Below are positions 21,792-32,292 of a stretch of DNA of 64,000 nt, piece after piece. This DNA comes from a bacterium. GTDB lineage: Bacteria; Patescibacteria; JAEDAM01; Absconditabacterales; Absconditicoccaceae. Location of the stretch: positions 62,001 to 126,000 of the forward strand of contig JAUMYK010000001.1 of the NCBI GenBank assembly GCA_030528665.1. The letters run 5' to 3'. Position numbers and translations under genes: made by a program. The notes under the pieces were generated by a model. The model did no database searches, was not told where the DNA came from, and saw only the letters and a list, made by a program, of their open reading frames with translations. Numbering within the stretch: position 1 is the first letter of the stretch; every line of letters starts with the position of its first letter.

Positions 21792-22969
21792 ATCTGACTG
21801 ACCAATTCCTTGCTTTCCTTAGTATCGCTCTGATTCGCCTGTATCAGCTGACACTCTCTCCAGACAAAGGACTTCTCTCCTTTCTCCTCAAAGGCAAAAT
21901 CTGCTCACACGAGCCTCACTGTAGCCAATATGGTCTCCAAACCCTCAAAAGATACTGATTCTTCCAAGGAATCTCCAAAGTCATAGATAGAGTTTTATCC
22001 TGCCATCCCAGTATGCACAAACTATACGATCCATCCCACTACAAAGTAGTTTTTATCTCCTCAGCACCGATTGGAGTCCCTTTTCTCAATCAGCTTGTAC
22101 AAGACCCGAGATTTGAGCTGACAGGCATCATTACCCAGCCTGACAAAGCCGTGGGTAGAGGGCTAAAAATGCAGCCCAATATCATCAAAACCACAGCACT
22201 TGAACTTGGAATCCCAGCAGAGGATATCCAAACTCCTACCAAAATTAACCCAGACAAATCCATTGAGGGAAAAAATATCTTTGACCGACTAGTAGCCCAA
22301 AAGCCTGATTTTCTCGTTGTGATCGCCTATGGAAAAATCCTTCCTCAATCTTTGCTTGATATTCCTCTCTTTGGTGCGATCAATGTACATGGCTCTCTCC
22401 TTCCAAAATACCGCTGAGCTAGCCCTATCCAGACCGTTTTCCTCAATCAAGAGTCCCACACTGGTATCACGATTATGCATATGGATGCAGGTATGGATAC
22501 AGGGAATATCATAGATCAGATCAGGTTTCCACTCCCTTTTCATCGAACTTGTCGAGATTGTATCCAACATATGCAACAGATCGGTCCAAAATTCCTCACT
22601 CAAACCCTCCGAAAATACGCAAAAAACGAACTCCAAGATCAAGCTCAGGATGACAGTCAAGCTCTCCTTTGCTCAAAAATAGAAAAATCTGATGGGATCA
22701 TCGACCCCTTCCACGAGCCTCTGAGTTCCATTTATGCCAAATATAGAGCCTACTACCTCCGACCAAAAATTTCTTTTGCCCTTGCAGACAAACATATCAT
22801 TATCGAGGCGCTTACGCTAGATGAAGACCGTTTTGCTCACTCTCAAGATCAGCCGCTCATCAATTCAGATGATACCCTCAATCCAGCGATCAACACTATC
22901 CTTCTCAAACCACAAGGTAAAAAAACGCTTGATCGAACAAGTTTCAAAAACGGCTACCTCAAACACTAG
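21752..22969 (+). CDS. fmt: YidD-Fmt fusion (insertion factor + methionyl-tRNA formyltransferase)
   Basis: 405 residues in one frame. Residues 1-87 match YidD: an amphipathic start, IRLYQLTLSP, CSHEPHCSQYG, and LSCHPSMHKLYDP, equivalent to the CHP-GGYDP end. From about residue 90 a complete formyltransferase begins (YKVVFISSAPIGVPFLNQL), with TQPDKAVGRG, the formyl-donor site NVHGSLLPKYRGASPIQ, and GITIMHMDAGMDTG. TGA encodes glycine in KRYGFF and in KYRGASP. No stop, restart signal or linker separates the halves. Fmt formylates initiator Met-tRNA; YidD aids membrane protein insertion. An internal ATG at 22013 could also produce free Fmt. Confidence 0.85.
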
Positions 22970-23034
22970 CTCTTGCAATTCTTACTCAAAAAGCTACAAA
23001 AAAACTGATCTTTTATTTCATTACCCCTTAGCGT

Positions 23035-23757
23035 ATGAAAACTATAGACAGAATTTTTATCGGTGCGATCCTGCTGATCATCTGTATCTTAGGACTGTAT
23101 ACCTTTCGTAGTGTCCTAGAGCATCGTGCACGAGAGGCGATCAATGTCGTAGGAGAAGGAAAAGTGACGATCCCAGCTGATAAAGTCATTATCCATATCA
23201 ATGCGATCTTTTGAGGAGATACAAAAACACTTCAGCAACAGGCTTTTGATGATTACCTCTCTGGACTCCAGACTGAGTATAGCACCCAAGGCTTTAATAT
23301 TGAAAACAAAAACTTCCACTTTATAGAGCAGGGAGGTTGTTATATCGATGGTAATACCACCCTTATGGACAAACCTTGTTTAGATGCCTATTTTATGATC
23401 ATAGGACAGGGAACTGATCTTCTGGAAAAAACAAAGCAGTTTATTACTAGTCTAGAAAAAAACTGATCTACAGAGATCAATACTATACAATTTAGTATTA
23501 ACGAAACAGGAGAAGCACTTCATCAGGCGCGTATCGCAGCCCTTCAGGAGGGTAAAATGATTGCGCAACACACTGCTGATCAGCTCGGAGTACAGCTCGG
23601 AAGACTCCTTCAAACTACTGAGTACCCACTCGCTAGTGACTATTATGGACCACAACAGGAGCAGTATAGTGTCCATTTCTATAGAGGTGATGATATTGCT
23701 CAGTTTAAAGGCGTAGATATTATCAGAAAGGTTTACCTTACCTATGATATTGACTAA
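23035..23757 (+). CDS. SIMPL-domain (DUF541) membrane-anchored protein
   Basis: 240 residues. One N-terminal TM helix (IFIGAILLIICILGLYTF) followed by the SIMPL fold, recognised by the opening INVVGEGKVTIPADKVIIHI and the later ALHQARIAALQEGKMIAQHTADQLGV. Family members are periplasmic or extracellular and of unclear function. Two TGA codons. It follows yidD-fmt by 65 bases and ends at a clear terminator, so may close that transcript. Confidence 0.8.
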
Positions 23758-23781
23758 TCTATCATCAAAAAAAATATAAAG

Positions 23782-23807
23782 ACTGACTCATAAAGGTCAG
23801 TTTTTTT
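23782..23807 (+). terminator. Rho-independent terminator
   Basis: ACTGAC-tcataaag-GTCAGT stem followed by seven T residues, downstream of the SIMPL gene. Confidence 0.85.
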
Positions 23808-23884
23808 CTTTCTTGATTTTACAAATCATTTTCCTATAGTCATCTACCCATTAACAAAAGTGTAAACCAATAAAAAATAGTAAT

Positions 23885-24346
23885 ATGGAAAGTAAAATTA
23901 AAAATCCGAAACTAATGATTCTCCAGGAGATCGAAAGCTTTTTCGAGCAACAAATTGCCTATTGTGAATGGCAAGAAAAGGCTCTCTATGACGCCAATAG
24001 CAAAAAAACTGAGGGTGACGAATTTACTGAGGATGTCAACCTTATCAGAACGCTTAAAGCTTCACTGCTGCAAGATCAATCACTCTTTAGACAACAGCAA
24101 GAAAGCTGGCGTAAAAGGAGTAATCATGTGTCGGTAGGTTCATTGATTGAGCTGAGGACACCAGAGGGGAGAAAAATGATGATTTTTATCTCTTGTTTGA
24201 AGCATACGCCTCAGCTTAAACTAGAGGGTACAAGCATATGCTTTACAGGCGTAAAAGCACCTTTGATTCAATCGCTTCTCAAGAAAACAGAGGGAGAAGC
24301 ATATGAATTTAAGAACAAAAAAGGAATCATCAAAAAAATTGATTAA
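23885..24346 (+). CDS. GreA/GreB C-terminal-domain protein
   Basis: 153 residues. The N-terminal half is helical and charged (about 10-75), the C-terminal half fits the Gre FKBP-like domain: VSVGSLIELRTPEGRKMMIF, then VKAPLIQSLLKKTEGEAYEF and a closing IIKKI. Gre factors rescue backtracked RNA polymerase through an N-terminal coiled coil; here that coil is short and its acidic tip is not obvious, so it could be a Gre-like regulator (Rnk or GfhA type) instead. No TGA codons. Monocistronic between two terminators. Confidence 0.6.
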   Translation: MESKIKNPKLMILQEIESFFEQQIAYCEWQEKALYDANSKKTEGDEFTEDVNLIRTLKASLLQDQSLFRQQQESWRKRSNHVSVGSLIELRTPEGRKMMIFISCLKHTPQLKLEGTSICFTGVKAPLIQSLLKKTEGEAYEFKNKKGIIKKID

Positions 24347-24355
24347 AAACGCAAG

Positions 24356-24386
24356 AACTCTTGGAGCAATACTCTGAGAGTTTTTC
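24356..24386 (+). terminator. Rho-independent terminator
   Basis: AACTCT...AGAGTT stem with a 15-base loop followed by TTTTT, right after the Gre-like gene. Confidence 0.7.
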
Positions 24387-24472
24387 CAAAAAACGAAAAA
24401 ATCTGACTTTTTTTGCTTTTTAGTTCCAAAATCACTATACTTAAGTAACTTTTATCTTTCTGAGCAAGGCCG

Positions 24473-26746
24473 ATGGTAGTAGACCCTTCTCCAAAACTCG
24501 ATAACAAACCACATCACAAGTCTTCTCCTGAGCAGAGAGAGGCACTTTCTCAGAAGACAAAAAAGGCATTGAATACAGATTTTGAAGCACTTGAGAAAGC
24601 TACCACCACTACGCAAACAAAAGAAAACTCTCGCACCCTAGCATATCAGATCGAAACCCAAAAATACGAACAACTCCCACTGACAACCTATACCGAGATT
24701 ATCGCTGGTACTCCTTTGCAGTCCAAGATACTTAAAGTCTTTTCCCATCCTGACTTTGATAACTATCCTCAGCTCCAGTCCAAAACCCCAGAGCAAAGAG
24801 CGGAATACCTCTTTAGAAAGATCAATACCGCATTATCCAGATTTTATGCCAAGAGGCTTGCAATCGCCCCTGATCAGCCTATTCCACAGTATCTCTCTCA
24901 GGTACTGGTACCAGCGACAGAGCGGTTTTTGATGGATATCCTTAGAGCCAATCAGCATACCAACAATGTCAATTTTCTTGCTTCGATGACCGAACTCAAG
25001 CTGGAAAGTATCACTGAGCTTTTTCAGGGGGTAACTGCCTTTTCCAAAAAATTTACCTATCCCTATCAGCAAGCACAAAAACTGATGAGGATAGTCGATT
25101 TTATTAGCCTTCCAGCAAGGAGACCTCAGCTCAGCAAACTGACGAATCCCTACGAATTCTATGATAAGCTGATACAGCATCCGATCTGGGAAAAAGAAAT
25201 AAAAAACCCTGATCAGATTTCGCGAACCCAATTCAAACTTACAGATCTAACCCAGCCTCTCGCTCCCGAAGAGCAGCAACAACTCCTCCTTGCCTGACAG
25301 CAAAAAATCCAAAAAGAACTCTGATCGATCCAGATGGTAGATTCTCCCGCTACGGTCAAAAAACTCCTCGATGTGGTCAAAAAATCCGAATCCTTTTTCG
25401 TTAAATCTGATCAGATTTCCTCAGCGATGATGGACAAAATGGATGCCTTGCAGGGCGTGGATTCGACGATGAGATCAGTATTTGGCATCAATGTCTTTGA
25501 AGAGATTCAGTCTTCTAAATTTTTGAGTGGAGTGCTCAATTTTGTGCTTAATCTGCTTGGTTTTTCTGGAGGAGTAGTAGGATTGGAAAGGGACTGGAGA
25601 AGGAGAACTCTCGATAGAGCGCTCACTGCTCCCAAAAAGGCATTTATCCAAGCGAGCTATCAATACTACATACAACACAAATCTTCCACAGAAAACTTCT
25701 CTCAAAAGGTAATTGATGACTATTATCTCCAGCTCCCTGATGAAAAACAGAAACAACTCTTTGATCTGGATGTGCCACTTTTACAGAAAACCTTGCTCAA
25801 CAACCTTGATCCCAAGACTCTCAATCCAAATCTTCTCGCCGCACTCAATACAAAAACCTTTAGCGGTAAAGACTATCTCCTAGACACCAAAAAGGATCAA
25901 AATCAGACTACTGCGATTAAACCTGAACTATTTGAGAATGAAGAACTGAAAAAGGATCTTATCAATGCATATCTAGCACAGACACTTCCACATCTGAGCC
26001 AAAATCCCTCCTTTCTTCAAAAAGCACAAGATGCCAATACGATAGCTTTTACCTTGATTGCTGGGTTATCAGTCGATCAGGAGCATCTCATTGAGGGGAT
26101 CAAAGTCTCTGCACTCTTGCCACAAGAGTTTTATCAACCTCTACCTGCTACTACTGAGACACAACAGGAGGAAAATTCAAGTGATCAGGAACAAGTACAA
26201 AGGATCAAAAATCTGACTTTTGCTGACAAGATCAGTGATACTGCCAGAGCAGTCATCCAATCAGAACTTGAACGCACCACTCCAAAATCACCGCTTACTC
26301 TAGAGATGATACTTCATTCTTCGCAAAAGTATCAAATTCCTATCGAGTATTTGATGGCTGTGGTCAAAAATGACAGTAGTTATGGTACGCAGTGAAGAGC
26401 AGTCAGAACGATGAACCCAGGTAATGTAGGCAATACTGATGATGGCTCAGAGAGAAAATTTGAGAGCTGGCAAGAGGGATTGGATGCAGCAGCAGAAGTG
26501 ATCAAACAAAGAGTGGATGCCTATCAGGCACTCCATGGCAGAGACCATTATCCTTGGATACAAAATCTGATGGAAAATAGAGACCAAGACTGAAAAGGAT
26601 TTCTCGCTCATCAAGCCAACTACAAACAACTCAATGAATATAGAGGAGATCAGGCACCTCTTGGAGCCTATATGACCGCAGGCACCTGACCTCAAAAAGT
26701 CGCACAATACACCGAGCAACTCTCAGACAAAATCCTGCAAGCCTAG
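24473..26746 (+). CDS. Large Gln-rich protein with a C-terminal muramidase/transglycosylase-like domain
   Basis: 757 residues, no signal peptide visible. Residues 1-290 are helical and Gln/Lys-rich; a hydrophobic patch (FLSGVLNFVLNLLGFSGGVVG) lies near 345-370; residues about 610-700 resemble a lysozyme-like fold (YQIPIEYLMAVVKNDSSYGTQG...MNPGNVGNTDDG...SWQEGLDAAAEVIKQRV). In lytic transglycosylases the position before the serine in that first motif is the catalytic Glu; here it is Asp, so activity is doubtful. Six TGA codons. It converges on the VirB2-like/PilT cluster; a role as a wall-opening enzyme for that apparatus is conceivable but unproven. Confidence 0.6.
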
Positions 26747-26763
26747 TCTCCACTCCCCCATAC

Positions 26764-26798
26764 GACAAGGTCAGACTTTTCCTGCCTTGTTTTTTTTA
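26764..26798 (+). terminator. Rho-independent terminator
   Basis: CAAGG-t-CAG...CTG-CCTTG stem followed by eight T residues, downstream of the 757-residue protein gene. Confidence 0.85.
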
Positions 26799-26802
26799 GA
26801 TC

Positions 26803-26830
26803 AAAAAAAACAGAGCGACTCGCGTTCTGT
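26803..26830 (-). terminator. Rho-independent terminator of the pilin cluster
   Basis: On the minus strand ACAGAACGC-GAGT-CGCTCTGT (imperfect in the middle) leads into eight T residues. Placed back-to-back with the plus-strand terminator. Confidence 0.8.
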
Positions 26831-26871
26831 CTTTTGAGGAGGGACTCCTGATAAGTGATCTGCAACCTTAG

Positions 26872-27315
26872 TTATCCTCCAGTACTAAAGAGATTGACCA
26901 CGATCTTAACCAGCGCTGCAGAAAGCATCGCGATCGCTACTCCAACTGCTACACCAATCAGCGTTCGCATCGCTTTTTTGAGTGCTTTTTTATCTCCTCA
27001 GGCGGTAATAGCTTCATAGCCAGCATATACTGTCAGTCCAAAGGCAAAAAATCCAAAGCTCCACCACAAATATTCGTTGATGCGATTGATGGTAGCATTG
27101 AGTGTGCTTTCATCTCCTTTGACTTCGGTATTACGATTGTAGTAAGAGACCTCCATCCCCAGTACTTTGGTAGAGTCTTGCGTATTGGACTTGATATTGA
27201 CATCATTGTTGTGATGATCGCTAGGGAGATGTACCGTAATCCCAAAGGTAGGAAACAGAAAAAGGAGTCCAAAAATCATACTTGAAAAGAGTGTTTTCCC
27301 CCATACATATCGCAT
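26872..27315 (-). CDS. VirB2/TrbC-like pilin protein 1
   Basis: 147 residues. N-terminal signal-like helix (MIFGLLFLFPTFGI), a polar segment of about 60 residues, then two helices in the VirB2/TrbC pattern: WWSFGFFAFGLTVYAGYEAITAG, a basic loop GDKKALKKAMRT, and LIGVAVGVAIAMLSAALVKIVV. In type IV secretion systems such proteins polymerise into the conjugative or secretion pilus. One TGA codon sits at the loop (TAG-GDKK). Last gene of a five-gene minus-strand cluster ending in a strong terminator. Confidence 0.65.
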
Positions 27316-27348
27316 TGTACTACCACAAAAAAAACTAAAAATCTGATC

Positions 27349-27867
27349 TTAGATACTATTGAGACTACTGGTTCCGATCGATGCTACGAGTCTGATGATC
27401 ATCACACTCATCAGTGCAAGGAGTACGCCTCCTAGGATATACATTAGATTGCTGATGATTTCTTTAGGATTTTCGCCTTTAGATGCTTTGACCAGATACA
27501 TAATCCCATTGTAAATAATCATCGTGATCGCCAAGACAACTGTCATTCTCAGTAAAAATTTTGAAATCTGAATAAGGAGGGAGGCTCTTTTTTTTATGGC
27601 AGATTTTGTTTCATCTTTGTTTTTTTTAATCGCTTCCCCTACATCAAATTTTGTACCTCATTTGAGCACATATCCTCCTACACTGCTTACATTGGTACCA
27701 ATACTATCTCCTCCTACGACAACATCGCTATGAATAGCAGGAGTAAAGGCTTGCTCAAGGAGATCACTATAATTACTCCCCTCAGTAGCAAATCCAAAAT
27801 TTCCTCAAACTACCAAAAGATGTACTATTCAAATGAGACCTATGATTTTATGGATCAGGTTTTTCAT
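27349..27867 (-). CDS. VirB2/TrbC-like pilin protein 2
   Basis: 172 residues with the same architecture as the next gene: signal helix (IHKIIGLIGIVHLLVVGG), a Ser/Gly-rich middle, then two helices flanking a basic loop (VVLAITMIIYNGIMYLVKASKGENPKEIISNLMYILGGVLLALMSVMIIRLVA). The Gly-rich signal end and two of the middle glycines are TGA-encoded. Thirty-three bases separate it from pilin 1. Two paralogous two-helix proteins side by side suggest a pilus with major and minor subunits (inference). Confidence 0.65.
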
Positions 27868-27873
27868 ATTTTT

Positions 27874-28278
27874 TTACATTTGAGCAAGTAAATCATCTGC
27901 TTCTGCTAGGTCTTGTTCCCTATGTTTGTCTTCCTTGGCTTCAAGTGCTGCTTGGTTTTTATAATACGCATCAGCATCAAACATTTGTTGATATTTTTGA
28001 CTGATTTCTGCCTGTTTTTGAGCATATTTTTTATTGATTTCTTCGAGCTTTTCCTTTTCTCTGGTCAAAATATCTCTCAATTTTTCAATTTGCTCCTGAT
28101 TCATAATTGGCAGGAGATTAAACCAGTTTTGTTTTTCATCATTTTCAGCCAGCGACTTAGACTCCAATACAAGCTGAATCAAATCACTATGATGAGCAAA
28201 TATCCCTTCCGAAATAGTAAAATTTTCTGCGACAGACCAAAGATGTTCAGGAAGGTGATGTTGGATCAGGGTGGTCAT
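27874..28278 (-). CDS. Coiled-coil protein, unknown
   Basis: 134 residues, soluble. The first 60 are mixed; residues about 62-125 form a long charged coiled coil (EQIEKLRDILTREKEKLEEINKKYAQKQAEI...). The tail is acidic (EADDLLAQM). No signal peptide and no TGA codons. Six bases upstream of the second pilin gene and nine bases downstream of the 87-residue protein gene, so certainly co-transcribed with the pilin and PilT genes. Confidence 0.6.
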   Translation of the reverse strand: MTTLIQHHLPEHLWSVAENFTISEGIFAHHSDLIQLVLESKSLAENDEKQNWFNLLPIMNQEQIEKLRDILTREKEKLEEINKKYAQKQAEISQKYQQMFDADAYYKNQAALEAKEDKHREQDLAEADDLLAQM

Positions 28279-28287
28279 AGAATGTGT

Positions 28288-28551
28288 TTATCAAAATAAA
28301 TATTTTTTTATTTTTTGAAACCAAGAGAGCTTGTTGGTTTGTGGATCTTTGTGCTGAGGAGGACTATTATCAGGGCTGGATTGTAATACTTGATCGAGTA
28401 AGCTTTCCGCCTGTTGAGCTTCAGTCTGATGATAGTGGTCAGATTTGGCTTGAATGAGAGGGACTTTTCTCATATGTTCTTTCATTTGCTTGATTTGCTG
28501 AGGGCTGAGCCTCTTGATGCGGGATGCTCAAGTATAACTTTCATACATCAT
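28288..28551 (-). CDS. Small polar protein, unknown
   Basis: 87 residues, beginning MMYESYTGASRIKRLSPQQIKQ, polar with a Gln/Ser/Pro-rich middle and ending in an amphipathic basic helix (LSWFQKIKKYLFG). Two TGA codons, one being the penultimate residue just before TAA. Sits between pilT and the coiled-coil gene, 39 bases after pilT. Not recognised; its place in the cluster implies an accessory role. Confidence 0.5.
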
Positions 28552-28590
28552 ATCTATAGTACAACTAAAGCAAGATTATCGATATTGGTC

Positions 28591-29670
28591 TTATTGAGCT
28601 ACTTCTTTGTTTTTATTGAGTCGCTCAATATCTTTTGGATTGATGAGTCCTTTTTCGACAAGTTTTCTAGCATATTGAGGCATAGAAATCATACCGAGAG
28701 GATTTGAAGATTCAATAATTGCATCTACCTGGCTTAGGTCTCATTTTTTGAGATTATTTTTGATCGCAGTGGTATTGATCAAAAGTTCAAAGATACCGAT
28801 TCTTGAGTCAGAATTTGCCATTTTTACAAGCATTTGGGATTGGATTCCCAAGAGAATATTTGCCAGCCTAATGACGATGTTTTCTTGGATATTGGCAGGG
28901 AAAAATGAGAGAAATCTACTCAAGGTATCCGCAGCAGAGCTGGTATGCAAGGTACTAAAAACCAGATGCCCACTTTCAGCGATACTCAGTACTGTCTCAG
29001 CAGTCTCGGTATCACGAATCTCCCCTACAAAAACGATGTTGGGATCTTGTCTGAGCAAAGATTTGAGTGCATTTTTAAACGACCAACTATCATGCCCGAT
29101 CGCTCTTTGTGAGATGATACATTTGTTGGGCTTAAACATAAACTCAAGTGGATCCTCGATAGTGATGATATTATCAGTCCTTGTTGTATTGATATGCTCA
29201 ATCATAGATACCAGAGAGGTAGATTTTCCGCTTCCTGTTGGTCCTGTAACGAGAAAAAGTCATTTTTTTGCGGTAAGAATCTGAGATTTGATACAGTCTG
29301 CTTGATTAGAAAACATCATCTCTTCGAGTCTTTTCGCGGTATTATTGATCTTTCTCATCACGATTCAGATTTTTCCTGTTTCAAAAAACGCGTTTACTCT
29401 ATAGGTAGTTCCATCCTTCCCTTCATAAGAAAAATCACACTCCTTATCACAGATAAATTTATCAAAACTCTGCACATTATTTTGCAGAAGTTGTTTCAAG
29501 ATGATTTCCATTGATTCTTGGTCAAGGGAAGGTAATGCAGGATCCTTGATAATATCCCCATTGAGCCTATAGGAACTTGCTTCACGACACCTGAGATGGA
29601 CATCTGAAATGTTAGGATTTTTAGCAACTATAGCCAAGATAGAATCAATATCTACTCTAGTAGTATTCAT
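28591..29670 (-). CDS. pilT: Twitching motility ATPase
   Basis: 359 residues, hexameric retraction ATPase of type IV pili. Signatures in order: N-terminal domain with SDVHLRCREASSYRLNGDI, Walker A GPTGSGKST, Asp box TIEDPLEFMF, Walker B-region DPNIVFVGEIRDTET, His box STLHTSSAADTLSRF. Glycines before GIVMRK, before LFLVTGPTG and after NNLKK are TGA codons. First gene of the five-gene cluster with two VirB2-like pilins, an unusual combination because PilT normally works with type IV pilins. No pilB, pilC or pilM is in the window. Confidence 0.93.
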
Positions 29671-29821
29671 TACTCTTTACTAAGAGGGTAAAAACTCTAT
29701 GAGTAAGTATATAGACAATTTTGATTTTGTCAAAAAAAGAGGAAGAAAAATAAAACTCCTTTATTTACATTTCCAGATTTGTATATCTAACATACAAGTT
29801 TTTTACTCTTTGGTCAAAAAA

Positions 29822-30793
29822 ATGAAAAAAATCTGATGGTGAATAGCAAGTACCTTGCTAATAGGGATCATCCTTCTGATCTGATATATACTACTTCCGA
29901 TAAATTCTCACCCTCCTCTGCTTGAGCGTATAGCGAGATTGTTTGATCCAGATGAGGATTTTCGAGCTATCTGAGACCCAAGTTTTGAGCTGATGATCGA
30001 GTTTTCTGCTCAGCAACAGGCTGCTCAAGCGAGCTGAATTCTCAGAGGAGAAATTGTAGTACCTCCTCAAGGGAGCTATGGAGAGATAGCACTGTGAGTA
30101 GAGTATCGTGGTGCTAGTAGAGGCGATCAGTTGCAACTGAGTGGAGACCTCAACTTTTATCTACAGGATAATCAGCTTTTTTTACAGCCCAAGGAGCTTG
30201 CTATCATGCAGGGTATTGGACATCAGATGAATGCGTATTGGGAGGAGCTGGGGAGAGAGTTACAAGGCAAGCGGATTGAATTACCCTTAGCATTTTCCTT
30301 GCCCGATCGAGAAAAGATATTTTCTCCTTCAAGGACAGCGGTAAGAGGAGAAGATATGTCATTTTCAGGACAATCTCCTACAACAATTCAGCTTTCTTCT
30401 TTCTTACCTTTGATTTTCTCAGAGGAGTTTGCTCAGAAACTCTTAGCATCTTGATATATCCCATCAATCCTTTTACATAGTGATGAGCAGGAGCAGTCAC
30501 TCTCGCGATCTCATCGTGAACACTACTATGACACCTCAGGTACCCTCAAAATACTTCCCTCAGGATCAATCCTCACTGCCAGATACAATCAATGGAAAAT
30601 AGAGCTTACAATACAGAAGAAATCAGATAAAATGCTACTTGATATCTGAGTTTCCAATATGCGATCGATTGATGAGTATTACAAGCTTCAAGTAACCCTT
30701 CTCCCAAAACACTCAAAAAAGCCTTTACAATCACTTCCAAATAGTTATATTCCGATTGAGCATTATTTAGCTAGGCTAGATATCTTGTTTTAA
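29822..30793 (+). CDS. Membrane-anchored extracytoplasmic protein, unknown
   Basis: 323 residues. One N-terminal TM helix (IASTLLIGIILLIGYILL), the rest extracytoplasmic and beta-rich. Eight TGA codons, including three within the first 23 residues, hide most of the gene under the standard code. No conserved motif is recognised. Divergent from pilT, with 151 bases between them, and 17 bases ahead of a lipoprotein gene, so the two are probably co-expressed at the cell surface. Confidence 0.6.
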
Positions 30794-30810
30794 TTTCTAA
30801 AAAATCGAGA

Positions 30811-32172
30811 ATGATGAAAAAAAGAATTTTAATGCTGATGGCTGTGGCAGCCCCCCTCCTTCTTGCAGCGTGTGGAAAGGCTCCAGAGCTTAGTTTTGAG
30901 CAGACCTTGAAGGTATATGATCAAAATACAGAGACGATGGTCAAAATCGTGGAATTGCTCAATACACAAGATGCGATTCTCCAGACCAGTACCAAAGGAA
31001 CCTTGAGTCTTGATGCCAACAAGGATGGAAATGGAAAACTCGTATTGGATAGTGTAAATATTACCCATCCTCAAACCAAAGACAGTGAAGGTAATCTTGA
31101 TCTCAATCTTGATGCAAATCTTGGAGAAGACCTCATGGGAGTTGCTGGAAATATCAATCTCAAACTTGGACTCAAGACTTTGGTCAAAGATTATCAGATC
31201 TATCTCCAGCTCTCTGAATTAACTGCAAAAGCTAGTGATGAACTCCAAGCACAGATTGGATTTTTTACTGCGATGCTTGAGGGCTTCAAACAAAAATGGC
31301 TCAAAATCGATGAGCCTGAGATCAAAACACTGATCCAAAATATGGGAACCAATATCCCAATGCTTCAAAATAAAGACCTCTACAAAAATAAGCCTGAATA
31401 CTATACAGGAGTAGAAAAAACGACCTATGAAGGACAGCCAGCATGGAAGGTAGACTTCAATATGGAAGTAGTAAAAGCACAGGCAAAACATCTTATCCAA
31501 GAAGTCTTTAATCAAAATAGCTCAATGTACTCAGGTACTGAGATGCATGAGGCGATGCAAGAAGAGTTGCAAACGACTATGGCAAAAATGAACGAACTCG
31601 TTGATACCTTAAGTTTTGAAAATGTAGATGCATACTTTGTGATCTATGCAGAGGACAAGGTAAAATTTGTAGTAAAACATATGGATGTAGTGATCCCAGA
31701 GCAGATCAAGATTACCCTCTCTTCTACTATTACCAAAGATACTGACAAGATCAAGATGGCGATTACTCCGCTTACCGCTGATGCAGAGGAGCAGTTGAAT
31801 CTTGACCTTGAGATCAATGAAAATGGAAAAGGAAAATACGGATTTACGCTCAAGGTAAGCTCTCCATTGCACCAGCAGCCTGTGAGTCTTGCAGGAACCC
31901 TCGCATTCCAGCTCTCTGATAAGGCTTTCTCAGTAAAACCAGATGTAAAAGTAGCATTTGATGGGATCAATCTCCAGTTCCAGGGAGAATACAAATGTAA
32001 TCTTTTGGACAATCATAGCTTTGTAGCACCAGAAAATGCAGAAAATTTGGCAGATGTGTTAGGAGGATTGTTTGGTTTTGGAGCAGGAGATGAGGTAATG
32101 ATGGATGATGATACACGAGCTATGGATGATGAAGAAGTTGTAGAAGAAACGCTTGAACATACTACACAATAA
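30811..32172 (+). CDS. Surface lipoprotein, unknown
   Basis: 453 residues. Signal peptide with lipobox LLAAC, cysteine at residue 21, so lipid-anchored. The mature part is a repetitive beta/alpha protein with many Leu-Asp-Leu-Asn strands (GNLDLNLDANLGEDL) and an acidic C-terminus (DDDTRAMDDEEVVEETLE). Its look recalls LppX/LolA-like curved beta folds but no family is claimed. No TGA codons in 453 codons, a bias shared with other probably abundant proteins here. Ends at a terminator. Confidence 0.75.
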   Translation: MMKKRILMLMAVAAPLLLAACGKAPELSFEQTLKVYDQNTETMVKIVELLNTQDAILQTSTKGTLSLDANKDGNGKLVLDSVNITHPQTKDSEGNLDLNLDANLGEDLMGVAGNINLKLGLKTLVKDYQIYLQLSELTAKASDELQAQIGFFTAMLEGFKQKWLKIDEPEIKTLIQNMGTNIPMLQNKDLYKNKPEYYTGVEKTTYEGQPAWKVDFNMEVVKAQAKHLIQEVFNQNSSMYSGTEMHEAMQEELQTTMAKMNELVDTLSFENVDAYFVIYAEDKVKFVVKHMDVVIPEQIKITLSSTITKDTDKIKMAITPLTADAEEQLNLDLEINENGKGKYGFTLKVSSPLHQQPVSLAGTLAFQLSDKAFSVKPDVKVAFDGINLQFQGEYKCNLLDNHSFVAPENAENLADVLGGLFGFGAGDEVMMDDDTRAMDDEEVVEETLEHTTQ

Positions 32173-32195
32173 TCATCAATCAAAATACCACGATA

Positions 32196-32231
32196 AACTC
32201 TAGGAAAAATCAGCTTTCTAGAGTTTTTCTT
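32196..32231 (+). terminator. Rho-independent terminator
   Basis: AACTCTAG...CTAGAGTT stem with a 14-base loop and TTTTTC tail after the lipoprotein gene. Confidence 0.85.
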
Positions 32232-32292
32232 TTTTGCTTTGAATTTGAGATATATATTCGTATACTCAGTCTCTGATTTATTGTCTATAGTT

